DNA of 64,000 nt from Clostridia bacterium. GTDB taxonomy: Bacteria; Bacillota; DSM-521; Neomoorellales; SLTJ01. The notes beneath the pieces were generated by a model. It worked only from the letters and a program-made list of their open reading frames with translations, made no database searches and was not told the DNA's origin. The translations under genes were made by a program, and so were the position numbers. Positions 1 through 13,667 of the stretch are shown here, piece after piece. The stretch is taken from assembly GCA_004347685.1 (NCBI GenBank), contig SLTJ01000028.1, positions 62,001 through 126,000 of the forward strand, given 5' to 3'. Position 1 is the stretch's first letter. Every line of letters starts with the position of its first letter.

Positions 1-65
1 CCGTGGCCCGCTTCCGGGAGGAAGCGTGGAACGATTTGGGCCCCTTCAAGAAAAGGCGGAGGTGA
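1..65 (+). CDS. C-terminal tail of a gene cut by the window edge
   Basis: An open frame runs from the window edge to a TGA at 63-65. Its last residues are basic (ending FKKRRR). The next start is only 6 bases downstream, so the two genes are probably co-transcribed. Because the next gene looks like a YgiT/MqsA-type antitoxin, and such genes usually follow a small toxin gene, this tail may belong to the toxin. That is inferred from position only; about 20 residues are too few to identify a family. Confidence 0.45.
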   Translation, partial: VARFREEAWNDLGPFKKRRR

Positions 66-71
66 TCAGCC

Positions 72-536
72 GTGCAGTGCTATATCTGTGACGGCGAGAT
101 GGAAAAGGTCAAGAAGGACGTGGAAACTACCTGGAAAGGGCGTACCATCGTCTTCCGGGGGATGGACGCCTGGGTATGCTCTTCCTGCGGAGAGGAAGCT
201 TACGAGCCGGACGACGTTCGCCTGATGCAGGGTTTGATCCAGGGCACCCTGAACAAGCCTGAGTACCCGGAGGTCATGAATGTAGAAGAGGTGGCTGACC
301 TCTTACGCGTCAGCAACCAGACGGTCTACAACCTGGTCAAAAGCGGCCGGCTGCCGGCCACCAAGATCGGCCGGGAGTGGCGGTTCTCCCGGGCTAGGAT
401 CCAGGAGATGATAGCCGGTAGAACATCCGGGGAAGAAGCCGCGGGCCTAGCCGCCCGGCTGGACGAGGGCGACGAGATCTCCGCCAGTGACCGCGAGATA
501 ATCGCCAGACACCTGGCCGAAATGGGCCAGGGTTAA
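72..536 (+). CDS. YgiT-type zinc finger / excisionase-like HTH protein (antitoxin-like)
   Basis: The 154-residue protein has two parts. Residues 1-45 carry two CxxC pairs (CYIC and CSSC) typical of the YgiT/MqsA N-terminal zinc finger. Residues about 70-115 form a MerR/excisionase-type helix-turn-helix (VEEVADLLRVS...GREWRFSR). The acidic C-terminal tail is not assigned. The family is usually the DNA-binding antitoxin of a type II toxin-antitoxin pair that represses its own operon; here that role is inferred. The start is GTG after a GGAGG-like site. It lies upstream of rpoB, where rplJ-rplL is common in bacteria. Confidence 0.75.
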   Translation: MQCYICDGEMEKVKKDVETTWKGRTIVFRGMDAWVCSSCGEEAYEPDDVRLMQGLIQGTLNKPEYPEVMNVEEVADLLRVSNQTVYNLVKSGRLPATKIGREWRFSRARIQEMIAGRTSGEEAAGLAARLDEGDEISASDREIIARHLAEMGQG

Positions 537-810
537 GGGGGTAAGGAATGTTCCACGGGCAAAATCCTTTCCAGCAAATACTGTCTGACAAACTCATTAT
601 ACCACGGGTTATACCACGGGCAGAAGGCAGGGGAAAGAAAAAAGTCCATGTTGACCAGTACTGACGCACGTTCAGAGCGGCCAAACCGTTTAGGCATCTG
701 GGTTTTGCATGGCTCGCAGTGCGACAGAAATATTTTTCGCGGTCCTTAGAAGGCTTGAGATAGCTAGAGGATAAAAGTCATGCGTCAGCACTGAAATCCG
801 CATATTATGC

Positions 811-839
811 TTGACATGCCAGTATGGGTATGGTATCAT
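811..839 (+). promoter_or_regulatory. Sigma-A promoter for rpoBC
   Basis: A perfect -35 TTGACA (811-816) and a -10 TATCAT (834-839) are separated by exactly 17 bases. A start near 846 would leave a leader of about 145 nt before the rpoB GTG. This suggests rpoBC has its own strong promoter here rather than depending only on read-through from ribosomal genes upstream. Confidence 0.8.
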
Positions 840-917
840 AACGAATTGGCATCAGTGTGATGAATAAATGGTGGCCTATGCAGGTAATAATAGGTAGATA
901 AGGGGCCAGGTTGTCAT

Positions 918-948
918 AGAGCAAAGCAAGGCACCGTAGCTTTGCTCT
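918..948 (+). promoter_or_regulatory. rpoB leader hairpin
   Basis: AGAGCAAAGC (918-927) and GCTTTGCTCT (939-948) form a perfect 10-bp stem with an 11-nt loop inside the rpoB leader, about 44 nt before the start codon. The following sequence is pyrimidine-rich (TGCCTTTCTC) but lacks a clean U-tract, so it could be a weak attenuator, a pause or processing site, or a protein-binding leader. Confidence 0.5.
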
Positions 949-991
949 TGCCTTTCTCAAAAACTCTTATTCTCTTGGGGGGAATGGGTTA

Positions 992-3900
992 GTGAGCTAT
1001 CCTTACCCGGTCAAGACCGGCAAGAGGGAACGCTACAGTTTCGCCCGCATTGAGGAAGTTCTTGAGATCCCTAACCTGATTGAGGTGCAGAAGAAGTCTT
1101 ACCAGTGGTTTATTGAGACCGGATTGCGGGAAACCTTCCGGGATATCTCCCCTATTCAGGATTTCACCGGCAGCCTGCTTCTGGAGTTTGTTGACTACAA
1201 TCTCGGCGAACCCAAGTATACCGTCGAAGCCTGCAAGGAAAGAGACATGACCTATGCCGCCCCCCTAAGAGTGAAAGTACGCCTGATAAACCGTGATACC
1301 GGCGAAGTCAAGGAACAAGAGGTCTTTATGGGAGATTTTCCCTTAATGACCGAAGAAGGTACTTTTGTCATTAATGGCGCCGAGCGGGTAGTGGTCAGCC
1401 AGTTGGTGCGCTCACCCGGCGTATACTTCAGTACCAGTGTTGACCCTTCTGGGGCCAAAATTTACGGCGCCACCATCATTCCCAACCGGGGCGCCTGGCT
1501 TGAGTTTGAGACCGATGCCAATGGCAGCATCTCCGTCCGGGTGGACCGCACCCGGAAGATCCCGATGCCGGTGCTCCTGCGCGCTACTGGCTACAGCTCC
1601 ACCCTCACTATCACCGAACTCTTTAATGAAGATAGTCGCATCCAGTTGTCCCTGGAGAAAGACACCACCGATTCCACGGACGAGGCTCTGATTGAAATAT
1701 ATAAACGGCTGCGGCCCGGAGAACCTCCCACGGTGGAAAGCGCCCGTTCGTTACTGGATAGTTTATTCTTTGACCCCAAGCGCTATGACCTGGGGAACGT
1801 GGGGCGTTACAAGCTGCACAAGAAGTTGCAACACGGCGTCCTCTACGAGGAGGTCAACGGCCGGCAGCAGTTCATCCGCATCCTGGTGAAGGAAGATATT
1901 GTGGCCACCATTGCGCATATGCTCAAGCTCATGGATGGGGAGGTGGCTCCCGACGACATTGATCACCTGGGTAACCGGCGGCTGCGGTCGGTGGGGGAAC
2001 TGCTGCAGAACCAGTTCCGCGTTGGTCTGGCCCGCATGGAGCGGGTGGTGCGGGAACGCATGAGCATCCAGGATGTGGATGTGGTCACCCCGCAGTTGCT
2101 CATTAACATCCGGCCAGTAGTGGCGGCGGTTAAAGAATTCTTCGGTTCCAGCCAGTTGTCCCAGTTTATGGATCAAACCAACCCCCTGGCCGAGCTGACG
2201 CATAAGCGCCGCCTCAGCGCCTTGGGTCCGGGGGGCTTGAGCCGTGAGCGGGCTGGCTTTGAAGTCCGGGACGTACATCATTCCCACTACGGTCGGATGT
2301 GCCCCATTGAGACGCCGGAAGGTCCCAATATCGGCTTGATCAGCAGCCTGAGCACCTATGCCCGGATCAATGAGTTCGGCTTTATTGAGACGCCCTATCG
2401 CAAGGTGGACAAGGAAAAGGGCTTGGTGACTGAGGAGATTGTTTATTTGACCGCGGACGAGGAAGAAAAGTACGTTATCGCCCAGGCCAATGCCGCCCTG
2501 GACGATGAAGGCCGGTTCAAGACCGAGCGGGTCAATGCCCGCCATGGAAGCGAGATTCTCATGGTGCCCGTGGACAGGGTTGATTTCATGGATGTGTCGC
2601 CTAAACAGGTATGGAGCATTGCCGCCTCCCTCATTCCGTTTTTGGAGCATGACGATGCCAACCGGGCCCTGATGGGGGCGAACATGCAGCGCCAGGCCGT
2701 GCCGTTGATCAAGACTGAAGCTCCTCTGGTGGGGACAGGGCTGGAGTGGAAGGCAGCCAGGGATTCCGGCGTAGTGGTGCTGGCCAGAAACAGCGGCATA
2801 GCAGAGAAGGTTACCGCGCGGGAGATAATCATCCGTACTGACGCCGGTACGGTAGACCGGTATAAGTTGATTAAGTTCATGCGTTCCAACCAGGGGACAT
2901 GCATCAATCAGCGGCCGATCATCCGCAAGGGAGACCGGGTGGAAGCCGGCGAAGTCATTGCTGACGGTCCGGCCACCGACGGCGGTGAGCTGGCCATGGG
3001 CCGTAACGTGCTGGTGGCTTTCATGACCTGGGAGGGGTATAACTACGAGGATGCCATCCTCATCAGCGAAAAGCTGATTAAGGAAGACTACTATACGTCT
3101 ATTCATATTGAGGAATATGAATGTGAAGCCCGGGACACCAAGCTGGGACCCGAGGAGATAACCAGGGACATCCCCAATGTCGGGGAGGATGCGCTTAAGG
3201 ATCTGGATGACCGGGGAATCATCCGCGTGGGGGCGGAGGTACAGCCGGGGGACATCTTGGTGGGCAAGGTTACGCCTAAGGGGGAAACAGAGCTCACGGC
3301 CGAGGAAAGGCTGCTCCGAGCCATTTTCGGTGAAAAGGCCAGGGAAGTACGGGACACCTCCCTGCGGGTGCCGCACGGTGAGGCCGGGAAGATCGTGGAC
3401 GTAAAAGTATTTTCCCGGGAAAACGGCGACGAACTGGCTCCAGGAATAAACCAGTTGGTCCGGGTCTATGTGGCCCAGAAGCGCAAGATATCCGAGGGTG
3501 ACAAGGTGGCCGGCCGGCACGGAAATAAGGGCGTCATCTCCCGGATTGTGCCGGAAGAGGATATGCCTTTCCTGCCGGACGGGACCCCGGTGGAAATAGT
3601 TCTGAACCCCCTGGGAGTACCTTCGCGCATGAACGTGGGGCAGATTCTGGAGTGCCACCTGGGGTGGGCCGCCGAAGCATTGGGCTGGCACGTGGCCTCG
3701 CCTGTTTTTGACGGGGCCACGGAACATTCCATCACGGAAATGCTCCAGAAGGCTGGGTTACCCACCAGCGGCAAGGCCGTGCTGCGGGACGGCCGGAGCG
3801 GGGAGCCCTTTGATAACGAAATAACCGTGGGGTATATCTATATGATGAAACTGGCCCATCTGGTGGACGACAAGATCCACGCCCGTTCTACCGGCCCTTA

Positions 3901-4501
3901 CTCCCTGGTGACGCAGCAGCCCCTGGGAGGCAAGGCTCAGTTTGGGGGGCAGCGTTTCGGGGAGATGGAGGTCTGGGCCCTGGAAGCCTACGGCGCCGCC
4001 TATACCCTGCAGGAAGTCTTGACGGTCAAATCTGATGACGTGGTAGGCCGGGTCAAGACCTATGAGGCCATCGTTAAGGGAGAGAACGTGCCCGAGCCCG
4101 GAGTGCCTGAATCCTTTAAGGTGCTTATCAAGGAACTACAGAGCCTGGGCTTGGATGTGAAAGTCCTCTCAGAGGACGCTGAGGAGATAGAGATTAAGGA
4201 CGAAGACGACGACGTGACCCAGACGGCCAAAGAGCTGGGCCTGGATCTGCATGTTGATACCGGGGAAGACGTCGTAGACGACTATGTTGTTGACGAAGAT
4301 GAGGAGGAAGAAGATCTGGGGGTCATGGAGGTGAGCCGTTCTACCCGTAGCCGCAGCCAGCCGGACGAGGCTGACCCAGAGGCGTACCTGCAACCGGTGT
4401 CGGCGACCAGGTGGGACGAGGATGAAGGCTTCCCCTACGAGGGGAAGGGTAAGGGCGAGTTCGGCGAGGAGGACCTGCTGGGAGATACTGATGAGGTTTA
4501 G
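992..4501 (+). CDS. rpoB: RNA polymerase subunit beta
   Basis: This is the 1169-residue beta subunit of RNA polymerase, which with beta' forms the catalytic cleft. The rifampicin pocket around residues 386-430 is wild-type in appearance ([27 protein letters not shown]), followed by the conserved [11 protein letters not shown]. The last ~100 residues are an unusually acidic tail (runs of D/E, e.g. [10 protein letters not shown]) beyond the conserved core. The GTG start follows a GGGGGG site. rpoC follows after 22 bp, so the pair is one transcription unit driven by the promoter at 811-839. Confidence 0.98.
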   Translation: MSYPYPVKTGKRERYSFARIEEVLEIPNLIEVQKKSYQWFIETGLRETFRDISPIQDFTGSLLLEFVDYNLGEPKYTVEACKERDMTYAAPLRVKVRLINRDTGEVKEQEVFMGDFPLMTEEGTFVINGAERVVVSQLVRSPGVYFSTSVDPSGAKIYGATIIPNRGAWLEFETDANGSISVRVDRTRKIPMPVLLRATGYSSTLTITELFNEDSRIQLSLEKDTTDSTDEALIEIYKRLRPGEPPTVESARSLLDSLFFDPKRYDLGNVGRYKLHKKLQHGVLYEEVNGRQQFIRILVKEDIVATIAHMLKLMDGEVAPDDIDHLGNRRLRSVGELLQNQFRVGLARMERVVRERMSIQDVDVVTPQLLINIRPVVAAVKEFFGSSQLSQFMDQTNPLAELTHKRRLSALGPGGLSRERAGFEVRDVHHSHYGRMCPIETPEGPNIGLISSLSTYARINEFGFIETPYRKVDKEKGLVTEEIVYLTADEEEKYVIAQANAALDDEGRFKTERVNARHGSEILMVPVDRVDFMDVSPKQVWSIAASLIPFLEHDDANRALMGANMQRQAVPLIKTEAPLVGTGLEWKAARDSGVVVLARNSGIAEKVTAREIIIRTDAGTVDRYKLIKFMRSNQGTCINQRPIIRKGDRVEAGEVIADGPATDGGELAMGRNVLVAFMTWEGYNYEDAILISEKLIKEDYYTSIHIEEYECEARDTKLGPEEITRDIPNVGEDALKDLDDRGIIRVGAEVQPGDILVGKVTPKGETELTAEERLLRAIFGEKAREVRDTSLRVPHGEAGKIVDVKVFSRENGDELAPGINQLVRVYVAQKRKISEGDKVAGRHGNKGVISRIVPEEDMPFLPDGTPVEIVLNPLGVPSRMNVGQILECHLGWAAEALGWHVASPVFDGATEHSITEMLQKAGLPTSGKAVLRDGRSGEPFDNEITVGYIYMMKLAHLVDDKIHARSTGPYSLVTQQPLGGKAQFGGQRFGEMEVWALEAYGAAYTLQEVLTVKSDDVVGRVKTYEAIVKGENVPEPGVPESFKVLIKELQSLGLDVKVLSEDAEEIEIKDEDDDVTQTAKELGLDLHVDTGEDVVDDYVVDEDEEEEDLGVMEVSRSTRSRSQPDEADPEAYLQPVSATRWDEDEGFPYEGKGKGEFGEEDLLGDTDEV

Positions 4502-4523
4502 CCGAGGTTAAGAAAGGAGCGGG

Positions 4524-8036
<3,513 letters not shown>

Positions 8037-8059
8037 TAAGATACGGGAGTGTGTCGCCC

Positions 8060-8311
8060 ATGGTCTACGAGCGCTTGCGTAACGCCAAAAAGAAGATTGT
8101 GGGGACGAAAAGAGCCCTGAAGGCAGTGCAGAAGGGCGAAGCCAAGGTAGTATTCGTGGCCCGTGACGCTGAGGCCAGGGTGACGGAGCCTCTGCTCCGC
8201 ATCTGCCGCGAGAAGGGCGTGGAAGTCGTTATGGTTGATTCCATGACCGAACTGGGCCAGGCCTGCGCCATTGAAGTCGGCTCGGCCTCGGCGGCTGTTA
8301 TCGAAGAGTAA
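8060..8311 (+). CDS. L7Ae/L30e-type RNA-binding protein (YbxF-like)
   Basis: This small L7Ae-fold protein binds kink-turn RNA and normally sits between rpoC and rpsL in Firmicutes. Conserved features are GTKRALKAV, the VVFVARDAEA strand-helix region and GQACAIEVGSASAA at the C-terminus. I chose ATG 8060 (MVYERLRNAKK; GGGAG 10 nt upstream), which gives 83 residues and matches the family's ~82. An upstream ATG at 8033 overlaps the rpoC stop and would add nine residues. Confidence 0.9.
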   Translation: MVYERLRNAKKKIVGTKRALKAVQKGEAKVVFVARDAEARVTEPLLRICREKGVEVVMVDSMTELGQACAIEVGSASAAVIEE

Positions 8312-8350
8312 GGGTAGTTACGAGTAAGGGACACATGAGGAGGTGGTCTG

Positions 8351-8725
8351 GTGCCGACTATGCATCAGTTGGTGCGCAAAGGCAGAGAAGAAGTAGAAAA
8401 GAAGGTGGCGGCCCCGGCCCTGCGCGAGTCACCCCAGAAGCGGGGGGTATGTACGCGGGTCTACACGACTACACCCAAGAAGCCAAATTCAGCCCTGCGC
8501 AAGGTGGCGCGGGTGCGCCTCACCAACGGCTATGAAGTGACCGCCTATATCCCGGGCATCGGTCATAACCTGCAGGAGCACTCGGTAGTCCTGGTCAGGG
8601 GTGGCCGGGTGAAAGATATCCCCGGGGTCCGGTATCATATCATCCGTGGCACCCTAGACGCCGCCGGAGTACAAAGCCGGAACCAGGGCCGGTCCAAGTA
8701 CGGGGCCAAGAGGCCGAAGAAGTAG
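8351..8725 (+). CDS. rpsL: 30S ribosomal protein S12
   Basis: S12 is part of the decoding centre. At 124 residues it carries [12 protein letters not shown] (the loop with the streptomycin-resistance lysine, apparently wild-type) and [15 protein letters not shown]. The GTG start is preceded by AGGAGG at 8338-8343. It is first in the str-type cluster rpsL-rpsG-fusA-tuf. Confidence 0.97.
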   Translation: MPTMHQLVRKGREEVEKKVAAPALRESPQKRGVCTRVYTTTPKKPNSALRKVARVRLTNGYEVTAYIPGIGHNLQEHSVVLVRGGRVKDIPGVRYHIIRGTLDAAGVQSRNQGRSKYGAKRPKK

Positions 8726-8744
8726 ACAGGAAGGGGGGAGAAAA

Positions 8745-9215
8745 GTGCCACGTCGAGGTAGGATTCCGCGCCGGGATGTTGCCCTGGATCCACTGTATAA
8801 CAGCAAGGTGGTTACCAAGCTCATCAACCAGATTATGTGGGATGGCAAGAAGAGCACGGCGCAGAAGGTCTTCTATCAGGCCCTTGATTTGATCCGGCAG
8901 CGTAGCGGCCGGGATCCCCAGGAGGTTCTGGAACAGGCTATGAAGAACGTCATGCCGATGCTCGAAGTGAAAGCCAGGCGGGTGGGCGGAGCCAACTATC
9001 AAGTTCCGATAGAGGTCCGGCCGGAGCGGCGCCAAACCCTGGCCGTCCGCTGGATAACTAATTATGCCCGGGCTAGGACCGGACGCAATATGGAGGAGAA
9101 ACTGGCTGCCGAACTGTTGGATGCCGCCAATAACACCGGGGGAGCAGTGAAGAAAAAGGAAGACACTCACCGCATGGCCGAGGCCAACCGGGCCTTTGCC
9201 CACTACCGGTGGTAA
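8745..9215 (+). CDS. rpsG: 30S ribosomal protein S7
   Basis: S7 is the 16S rRNA-binding primary assembly protein of the 30S head and contacts E-site tRNA. At 156 residues it is of standard length with the N-terminus [15 protein letters not shown] and a C-terminus ending FAHYRW. GTG start after AAGGGGGGAG. A 93-bp gap with a short GGCC-rich inverted repeat separates it from fusA. Confidence 0.97.
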   Translation: MPRRGRIPRRDVALDPLYNSKVVTKLINQIMWDGKKSTAQKVFYQALDLIRQRSGRDPQEVLEQAMKNVMPMLEVKARRVGGANYQVPIEVRPERRQTLAVRWITNYARARTGRNMEEKLAAELLDAANNTGGAVKKKEDTHRMAEANRAFAHYRW

Positions 9216-9308
9216 CCGTAAAGGCAAGTCAGATCTATGGTCGGGTCAGGATGACCGCCCCGGCCCCGGCCGAAAGCCGGACAACAATTTCGCAAAGGGG
9301 GGAAGAGG

Positions 9309-11390
9309 ATGGAGAGGCAATTTCCCTTGGCCCGGACCCGCAACCTCGGGATTATGGCCCATATTGACGCCGGAAAGACGACAACCACCGAGCGTATCCT
9401 TTTTTATACCGGCCGGGTCCACCGGATGGGGGAAGTCCACGACGGAGCAGCCACCATGGATTGGATGCAGCAGGAGCAAGAGCGGGGGATCACTATTACT
9501 TCGGCGGCTACCACCTGCCACTGGCGGGACTATCGGATTAACATTATAGACACACCTGGCCACGTGGATTTCACCGTCGAGGTAGAACGCTCTCTGCGGG
9601 TTCTGGACGGGGCAATTGCGATCTTCTGCGCCGTGGGCGGAGTGGAACCACAATCCGAGACTGTATGGCGCCAGGCGGACAGATACGGCGTGCCGCGATT
9701 GGCTTTTGTCAATAAAATGGATCGGGTTGGGGCCGACTTTTTTGCCGTAGTGGAGCAGATCAAGCAGCGTCTCGGCGCTACTCCTCTGGTCATCCAGTTG
9801 CCTATCGGGTCTGACGAGAACTTTACCGGGGTCATTGACCTGGTTCAGCAGAAAGCGCTATACTGGGAGGATGATCTCGGCCTCACTATCAGAACCGAGG
9901 ACATTCCGGCCGGCGGGCGCGATATGGCCCGGGAGTACAGGGAAAAGCTGATCGAAGGACTGGCCGATCTGGACGAGGAATTGATGTCCATGTACCTGGA
10001 CGGCCAGGAAATCCCGGAGGAAACCCTTAAGCGAGTTTTGCGCCTGGCCACCTGCCAGACCAGAGTGGTACCGGTTCTATGTGGATCGGCCTTTAAGAAT
10101 AAGGGGGTACAGCCGCTGCTGGACGCGTTGGTGGATTACCTGCCGTCGCCGCTGGATGTGCCGCCTATCCGGGGTATCCGGCCGGATACTGGAGAAGAAA
10201 CCGTTCGTTCACCGGAGGACGGGGCTCCCTTCAGCGCTCTGGCCTTCAAGATTATGGCCGATCCCTACGTGGGCAAGTTGACCTTTTTCCGGGTCTATTC
10301 CGGGGAAGTGAAGACCGGCTCCTACGTTTACAACTCCACCAAAGGCAGGCGCGAGCGCATCGGCCGCCTGCTGCGTATGCACGCCAATCACCGGGAGGAG
10401 ATCACCGCGGCCATGGCGGGCGACATCGTGGCGGCTGTGGGCCTTAAGGAAACCACCACCGGTGACACGCTGTGCGATGAGCAGGCTCCGGTGATACTAG
10501 AGGCCATGCAGTTCCCGGAGCCGGTGATTTCAGTGGCCATAGAGCCTAAGAGCAAGGCGGATCAGGAGAGAATGAGTCTGGCCCTGCAACGATTAACCGA
10601 GGAAGACCCTACGTTCAGGGTTAATACTGATGCCGAAACCGGCCAGACCCTCATTTCCGGTATGGGCGAGCTGCACCTGGAGATCATTGTTGACCGGCTG
10701 ATGCGGGAGTTCAACGTGAACGCCAACGTTGGCCGTCCTCAGGTGGCCTACAAGGAGACGATCACCCAGCCGGCCCGGGCCGAAGGCAAGTTTATCCGCC
10801 AGACAGGCGGCCGGGGCCAGTACGGCCACGTATGGCTGGAAGTTCAACCCAGGGCCCGGGGCGAAGGCTTTGCCTTTGTCAATAGAATCGTTGGTGGCGT
10901 AATTCCCAAGGAATACATTCCCGCGGTGGAGGCCGGGGTGAAGGAAGCCATGGAGACGGGAGGGCTGGCTGGGTATCCGGTGATGGATATGCAGGTCAGC
11001 CTTTACGACGGATCTTACCACGAGGTGGATTCGTCAGAAATGGCTTTTAAGATTGCCGGGTCCATGGCCGTCAAGAACGCTATGAGCAGAGCCCGGCCAG
11101 TACTGCTGGAGCCGGTGATGCAGGTAGAGGTAACGGTACCGGAGGAGTACATGGGAGAGGTGCTCGGCGACTTAAGTTCCCGTCGTGGCCATATCGAGGG
11201 CCTGGAGGCCCGTTCCAGCCTCCAGGTGATCCGGGCCTTGGTACCCTTGGCCGAGATGTTCGGCTATGCCACTGACCTGCGCTCCCGCACCCAGGGTCGG
11301 GGCAGCTACGTGATGCAGTTCTCTCATTATGATGTCGTTCCGGGTCAGGTCCTGGAACAAATCTTAAGGTCGCGAGTAGGAGGAAGGTAG
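9309..11390 (+). CDS. fusA: Elongation factor G
   Basis: EF-G is the ribosomal translocase GTPase, 693 residues. The G1 motif AHIDAGKTT (about 17-25), G3 DTPGH (about 80-84) and G4 NKMD (about 135-138) are intact, followed by domains II-V, with [12 protein letters not shown] in domain IV. ATG start after GGGGGGAAGAGG. Codon use is ordinary for this window, in contrast to the adjacent tuf 3 bp downstream. Confidence 0.98.
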   Translation: MERQFPLARTRNLGIMAHIDAGKTTTTERILFYTGRVHRMGEVHDGAATMDWMQQEQERGITITSAATTCHWRDYRINIIDTPGHVDFTVEVERSLRVLDGAIAIFCAVGGVEPQSETVWRQADRYGVPRLAFVNKMDRVGADFFAVVEQIKQRLGATPLVIQLPIGSDENFTGVIDLVQQKALYWEDDLGLTIRTEDIPAGGRDMAREYREKLIEGLADLDEELMSMYLDGQEIPEETLKRVLRLATCQTRVVPVLCGSAFKNKGVQPLLDALVDYLPSPLDVPPIRGIRPDTGEETVRSPEDGAPFSALAFKIMADPYVGKLTFFRVYSGEVKTGSYVYNSTKGRRERIGRLLRMHANHREEITAAMAGDIVAAVGLKETTTGDTLCDEQAPVILEAMQFPEPVISVAIEPKSKADQERMSLALQRLTEEDPTFRVNTDAETGQTLISGMGELHLEIIVDRLMREFNVNANVGRPQVAYKETITQPARAEGKFIRQTGGRGQYGHVWLEVQPRARGEGFAFVNRIVGGVIPKEYIPAVEAGVKEAMETGGLAGYPVMDMQVSLYDGSYHEVDSSEMAFKIAGSMAVKNAMSRARPVLLEPVMQVEVTVPEEYMGEVLGDLSSRRGHIEGLEARSSLQVIRALVPLAEMFGYATDLRSRTQGRGSYVMQFSHYDVVPGQVLEQILRSRVGGR

Positions 11391-11393
11391 GCA

Positions 11394-12596
11394 ATGGGCA
11401 AGCAAAGATTCGAGCGGACGAAGCCGCACGTAAATGTAGGGACCATCGGGCACGTAGACCATGGGAAGACCACCTTAACCGCGGCGATCACCTATATTCT
11501 AGCCAAGCAAGGGAAAGCGAAAGCCACGGCGTTTGAGGAAATAGACAAGGCGCCGGAGGAGCGGGAGCGGGGCATCACCATCGCCACGGCGCACGTGGAG
11601 TACGAGACCGACAAGCGGCACTATGCGCATGTAGACTGTCCGGGGCACGCCGACTACGTGAAGAACATGATTACCGGGGCGGCACAGATGGACGGGGCGA
11701 TCCTGGTGGTATCGGCGGCGGACGGGCCGATGCCGCAGACGCGGGAGCATATCGTACTGGCGCGGCAGGTAGGGGTGCCGTATATCGTGGTTTTCTTGAA
11801 CAAGGCGGACATGGTAGACGACGAAGAACTGATGGAACTGGTAGAGATGGAAGTCAGGGAACTGTTGAGCCAGTATGAGTTTCCTGGGGATGACCTGCCG
11901 ATAATCGCGGGGTCGGCGCTGAAGGCGCTGGAGTGCGCGTGTGGGCAAAGGGAATGTCAGTGGTGTGGGAAAGTGCTGGAGCTTTTGGACGCGGTAGACG
12001 AGTATATTCCGACGCCACAGCGGGATAAAGACAAACCGTTCCTGATGCCGATAGAAGACGTATTCACGATCACGGGGCGGGGGACAGTAGCGACCGGGAG
12101 AGTAGAGAGAGGGACGATAAAAGTAGGGGAAGAAGTGCAGATAGTAGGGTTAAGTGACGAGCCGCGCAAGACGGTAGCGACGGGAGTAGAGATGTTCCGG
12201 AAGACGCTGGATGTAGCCGAAGCGGGTGACAATATCGGGGTACTGCTACGGGGAGTAGACCGGAAAGAAATAGAGAGAGGGCAGGTACTGGCGAAGCCGG
12301 GGTCAATCAAGCCGCACACCGGTTTTGACGCGGAAGTATACGTATTGACGAAGGAAGAAGGCGGGAGGCACACGCCGTTTTTCAACGGCTACCGGCCGCA
12401 GTTCTACTTTCGGACGACAGACGTGACCGGGACGATCACGCTGCCGGAAGGGGTAGAGATGGTGATGCCGGGAGATAACGTGCGGATGGGGATCAAGCTG
12501 ATAACGCCGATAGCGATAGAAGAAGGGCTGCGGTTCGCCATTCGCGAGGGAGGCCGCACGGTTGGGGCCGGCGTTGTCACCGCCATTAAGGAGTAG
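11394..12596 (+). CDS. tuf: Elongation factor Tu, with a Cys-rich insertion and atypical codon use
   Basis: EF-Tu delivers aminoacyl-tRNA to the ribosome. The 400-residue protein has GHVDHGKTT (about 19-27), DCPGH (about 81) and NKAD (about 136). Residues about 180-193 form an insertion with four cysteines (C181, C183, C188, C191) that could bind a metal; related clostridial EF-Tus have a similar CxC...CxxC segment. From about 11420 to 12535 the codons are strongly biased to GTA, ATA, AGA, GCG, ACG and GGG, unlike fusA and rpsJ on either side, while the last ~20 codons return to GCC/ACC/GGC style. This may reflect recombination with another tuf copy. Confidence 0.97.
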   Translation: MGKQRFERTKPHVNVGTIGHVDHGKTTLTAAITYILAKQGKAKATAFEEIDKAPEERERGITIATAHVEYETDKRHYAHVDCPGHADYVKNMITGAAQMDGAILVVSAADGPMPQTREHIVLARQVGVPYIVVFLNKADMVDDEELMELVEMEVRELLSQYEFPGDDLPIIAGSALKALECACGQRECQWCGKVLELLDAVDEYIPTPQRDKDKPFLMPIEDVFTITGRGTVATGRVERGTIKVGEEVQIVGLSDEPRKTVATGVEMFRKTLDVAEAGDNIGVLLRGVDRKEIERGQVLAKPGSIKPHTGFDAEVYVLTKEEGGRHTPFFNGYRPQFYFRTTDVTGTITLPEGVEMVMPGDNVRMGIKLITPIAIEEGLRFAIREGGRTVGAGVVTAIKE

Positions 12597-12601
12597 ATAC
12601 C

Positions 12602-12910
12602 ATGGCTGAGCAAAAGATACGGATCCGTCTCAAGGCTTTTGATCACCGGGTCCTGGACCAGTCGTCGCAGAAAATAGTGGAGACGGCCCGCCGTACCGGG
12701 GCCAACGTGGCCGGGCCAGTGCCCCTGCCCACGGAAAAGCGGGTTTTCACCATCCTGCGCTCGCCGCATGTGAACAAGGATTCGCGGGAGCAGTTTGAGA
12801 TGCGTACCCACAAGCGCTTGATTGATATCATTGACCCCACGCCCAAGACAGTGGACGCCTTGATGCGGCTGGACCTGCCGGCGGGGGTAGATATTGAGAT
12901 CAAGCTGTAA
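12602..12910 (+). CDS. rpsJ: 30S ribosomal protein S10
   Basis: S10, 102 residues, belongs to the 30S head and in many bacteria is also the NusE transcription antitermination factor. It shows [15 protein letters not shown] near the start and [20 protein letters not shown] near the end. It begins 5 bp after tuf. A 109-bp gap with GC-rich inverted repeats but no clear promoter separates it from rplC. Confidence 0.97.
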   Translation: MAEQKIRIRLKAFDHRVLDQSSQKIVETARRTGANVAGPVPLPTEKRVFTILRSPHVNKDSREQFEMRTHKRLIDIIDPTPKTVDALMRLDLPAGVDIEIKL

Positions 12911-13019
12911 GGGAACTTCGCCTCACCAGCATCCGGTAAGGTTAAGGGTCGTCGGCCCTGCAGCCGGCAAACGGTTTGACGCTGTGTAGTCAAGTATGCT
13001 TCTTTAGGGGAGAGCAAAG

Positions 13020-13643
13020 GTGAAAGGTATCCTGGGAAAGAAACTAGGCATGATGGAGATCTTCGACGAGGCCGGGGAAGCCGTACCGGTTACCGTTATC
13101 GAGGCTGGACCGTGCCCGGTGGTACAGAAGAAAACGACGGAGGCAGACGGTTACAATGCCCTCCAGCTTGGTTTTGGCGACCAGAAGCCAGGCCGGCTGA
13201 ACAAGCCCCAGGCCGGCCACCTGGCTAAGAACAAGGTCCGGCCGGTTCGTTACCTGCGGGAAATCCGGGTGGATGATCCCGATGCTTACCAGGTAGGGCA
13301 GGAAATCCGGGTGGACATCTTTCAGTCCGGAGAGCGGGTGGATGTGACCGGCACTTCTAAAGGCCGCGGTTTTACCGGTGGCATCCAGAGGCACGGTTTC
13401 CACCGCGGTCCCATGCACCATGGCTCCAAGTACCATCGCCGGCCGGGTTCCCTGGGCGCCAAGGGGCCGGCCCGGGTATTCAAGGGCCGGAAACTTCCGG
13501 GACGGGCCGGCGGCGAAAGGGTGACAGTGCAGAGCCTGAGGGTAGTCCGGGTGGACCCGGAGCGTAATTTGCTGTTGGTTGAGGGATCAGTCCCCGGGAT
13601 AAGAAACAGCTTGTTGATCATCAAGCAGGCTGTCAAAGGATAG
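13020..13643 (+). CDS. rplC: 50S ribosomal protein L3
   Basis: L3 (207 residues) is an early 50S assembly protein whose extended loop approaches the peptidyl-transferase centre. It has the typical [10 protein letters not shown] start, the loop [20 protein letters not shown] and [19 protein letters not shown] start with GGGGAGAG upstream. Confidence 0.97.
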   Translation: MKGILGKKLGMMEIFDEAGEAVPVTVIEAGPCPVVQKKTTEADGYNALQLGFGDQKPGRLNKPQAGHLAKNKVRPVRYLREIRVDDPDAYQVGQEIRVDIFQSGERVDVTGTSKGRGFTGGIQRHGFHRGPMHHGSKYHRRPGSLGAKGPARVFKGRKLPGRAGGERVTVQSLRVVRVDPERNLLLVEGSVPGIRNSLLIIKQAVKG

Positions 13644-13667
13644 GGAAGTCGTAGAGAGGGGTTTCTC

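Larger units (their letters stand above)
537..991. other. Non-coding gap upstream of rpoB
   Basis: No convincing gene was found in this 455-bp gap. It holds a tandem duplication of the 12-mer TTATACCACGGG (597-608 and 609-620), the rpoB promoter (811-839) and a leader hairpin (918-948). Overlapping reverse frames here have no ribosome site or recognisable domain. Confidence 0.6.

Noticed and set aside
1763-3727. 654-residue open frame on the reverse strand within rpoB
   Set aside because: It is entirely antisense to rpoB, has no ribosome site or domain, and its residue composition (His/Pro/Arg-rich) is that of a GC-rich shadow frame.
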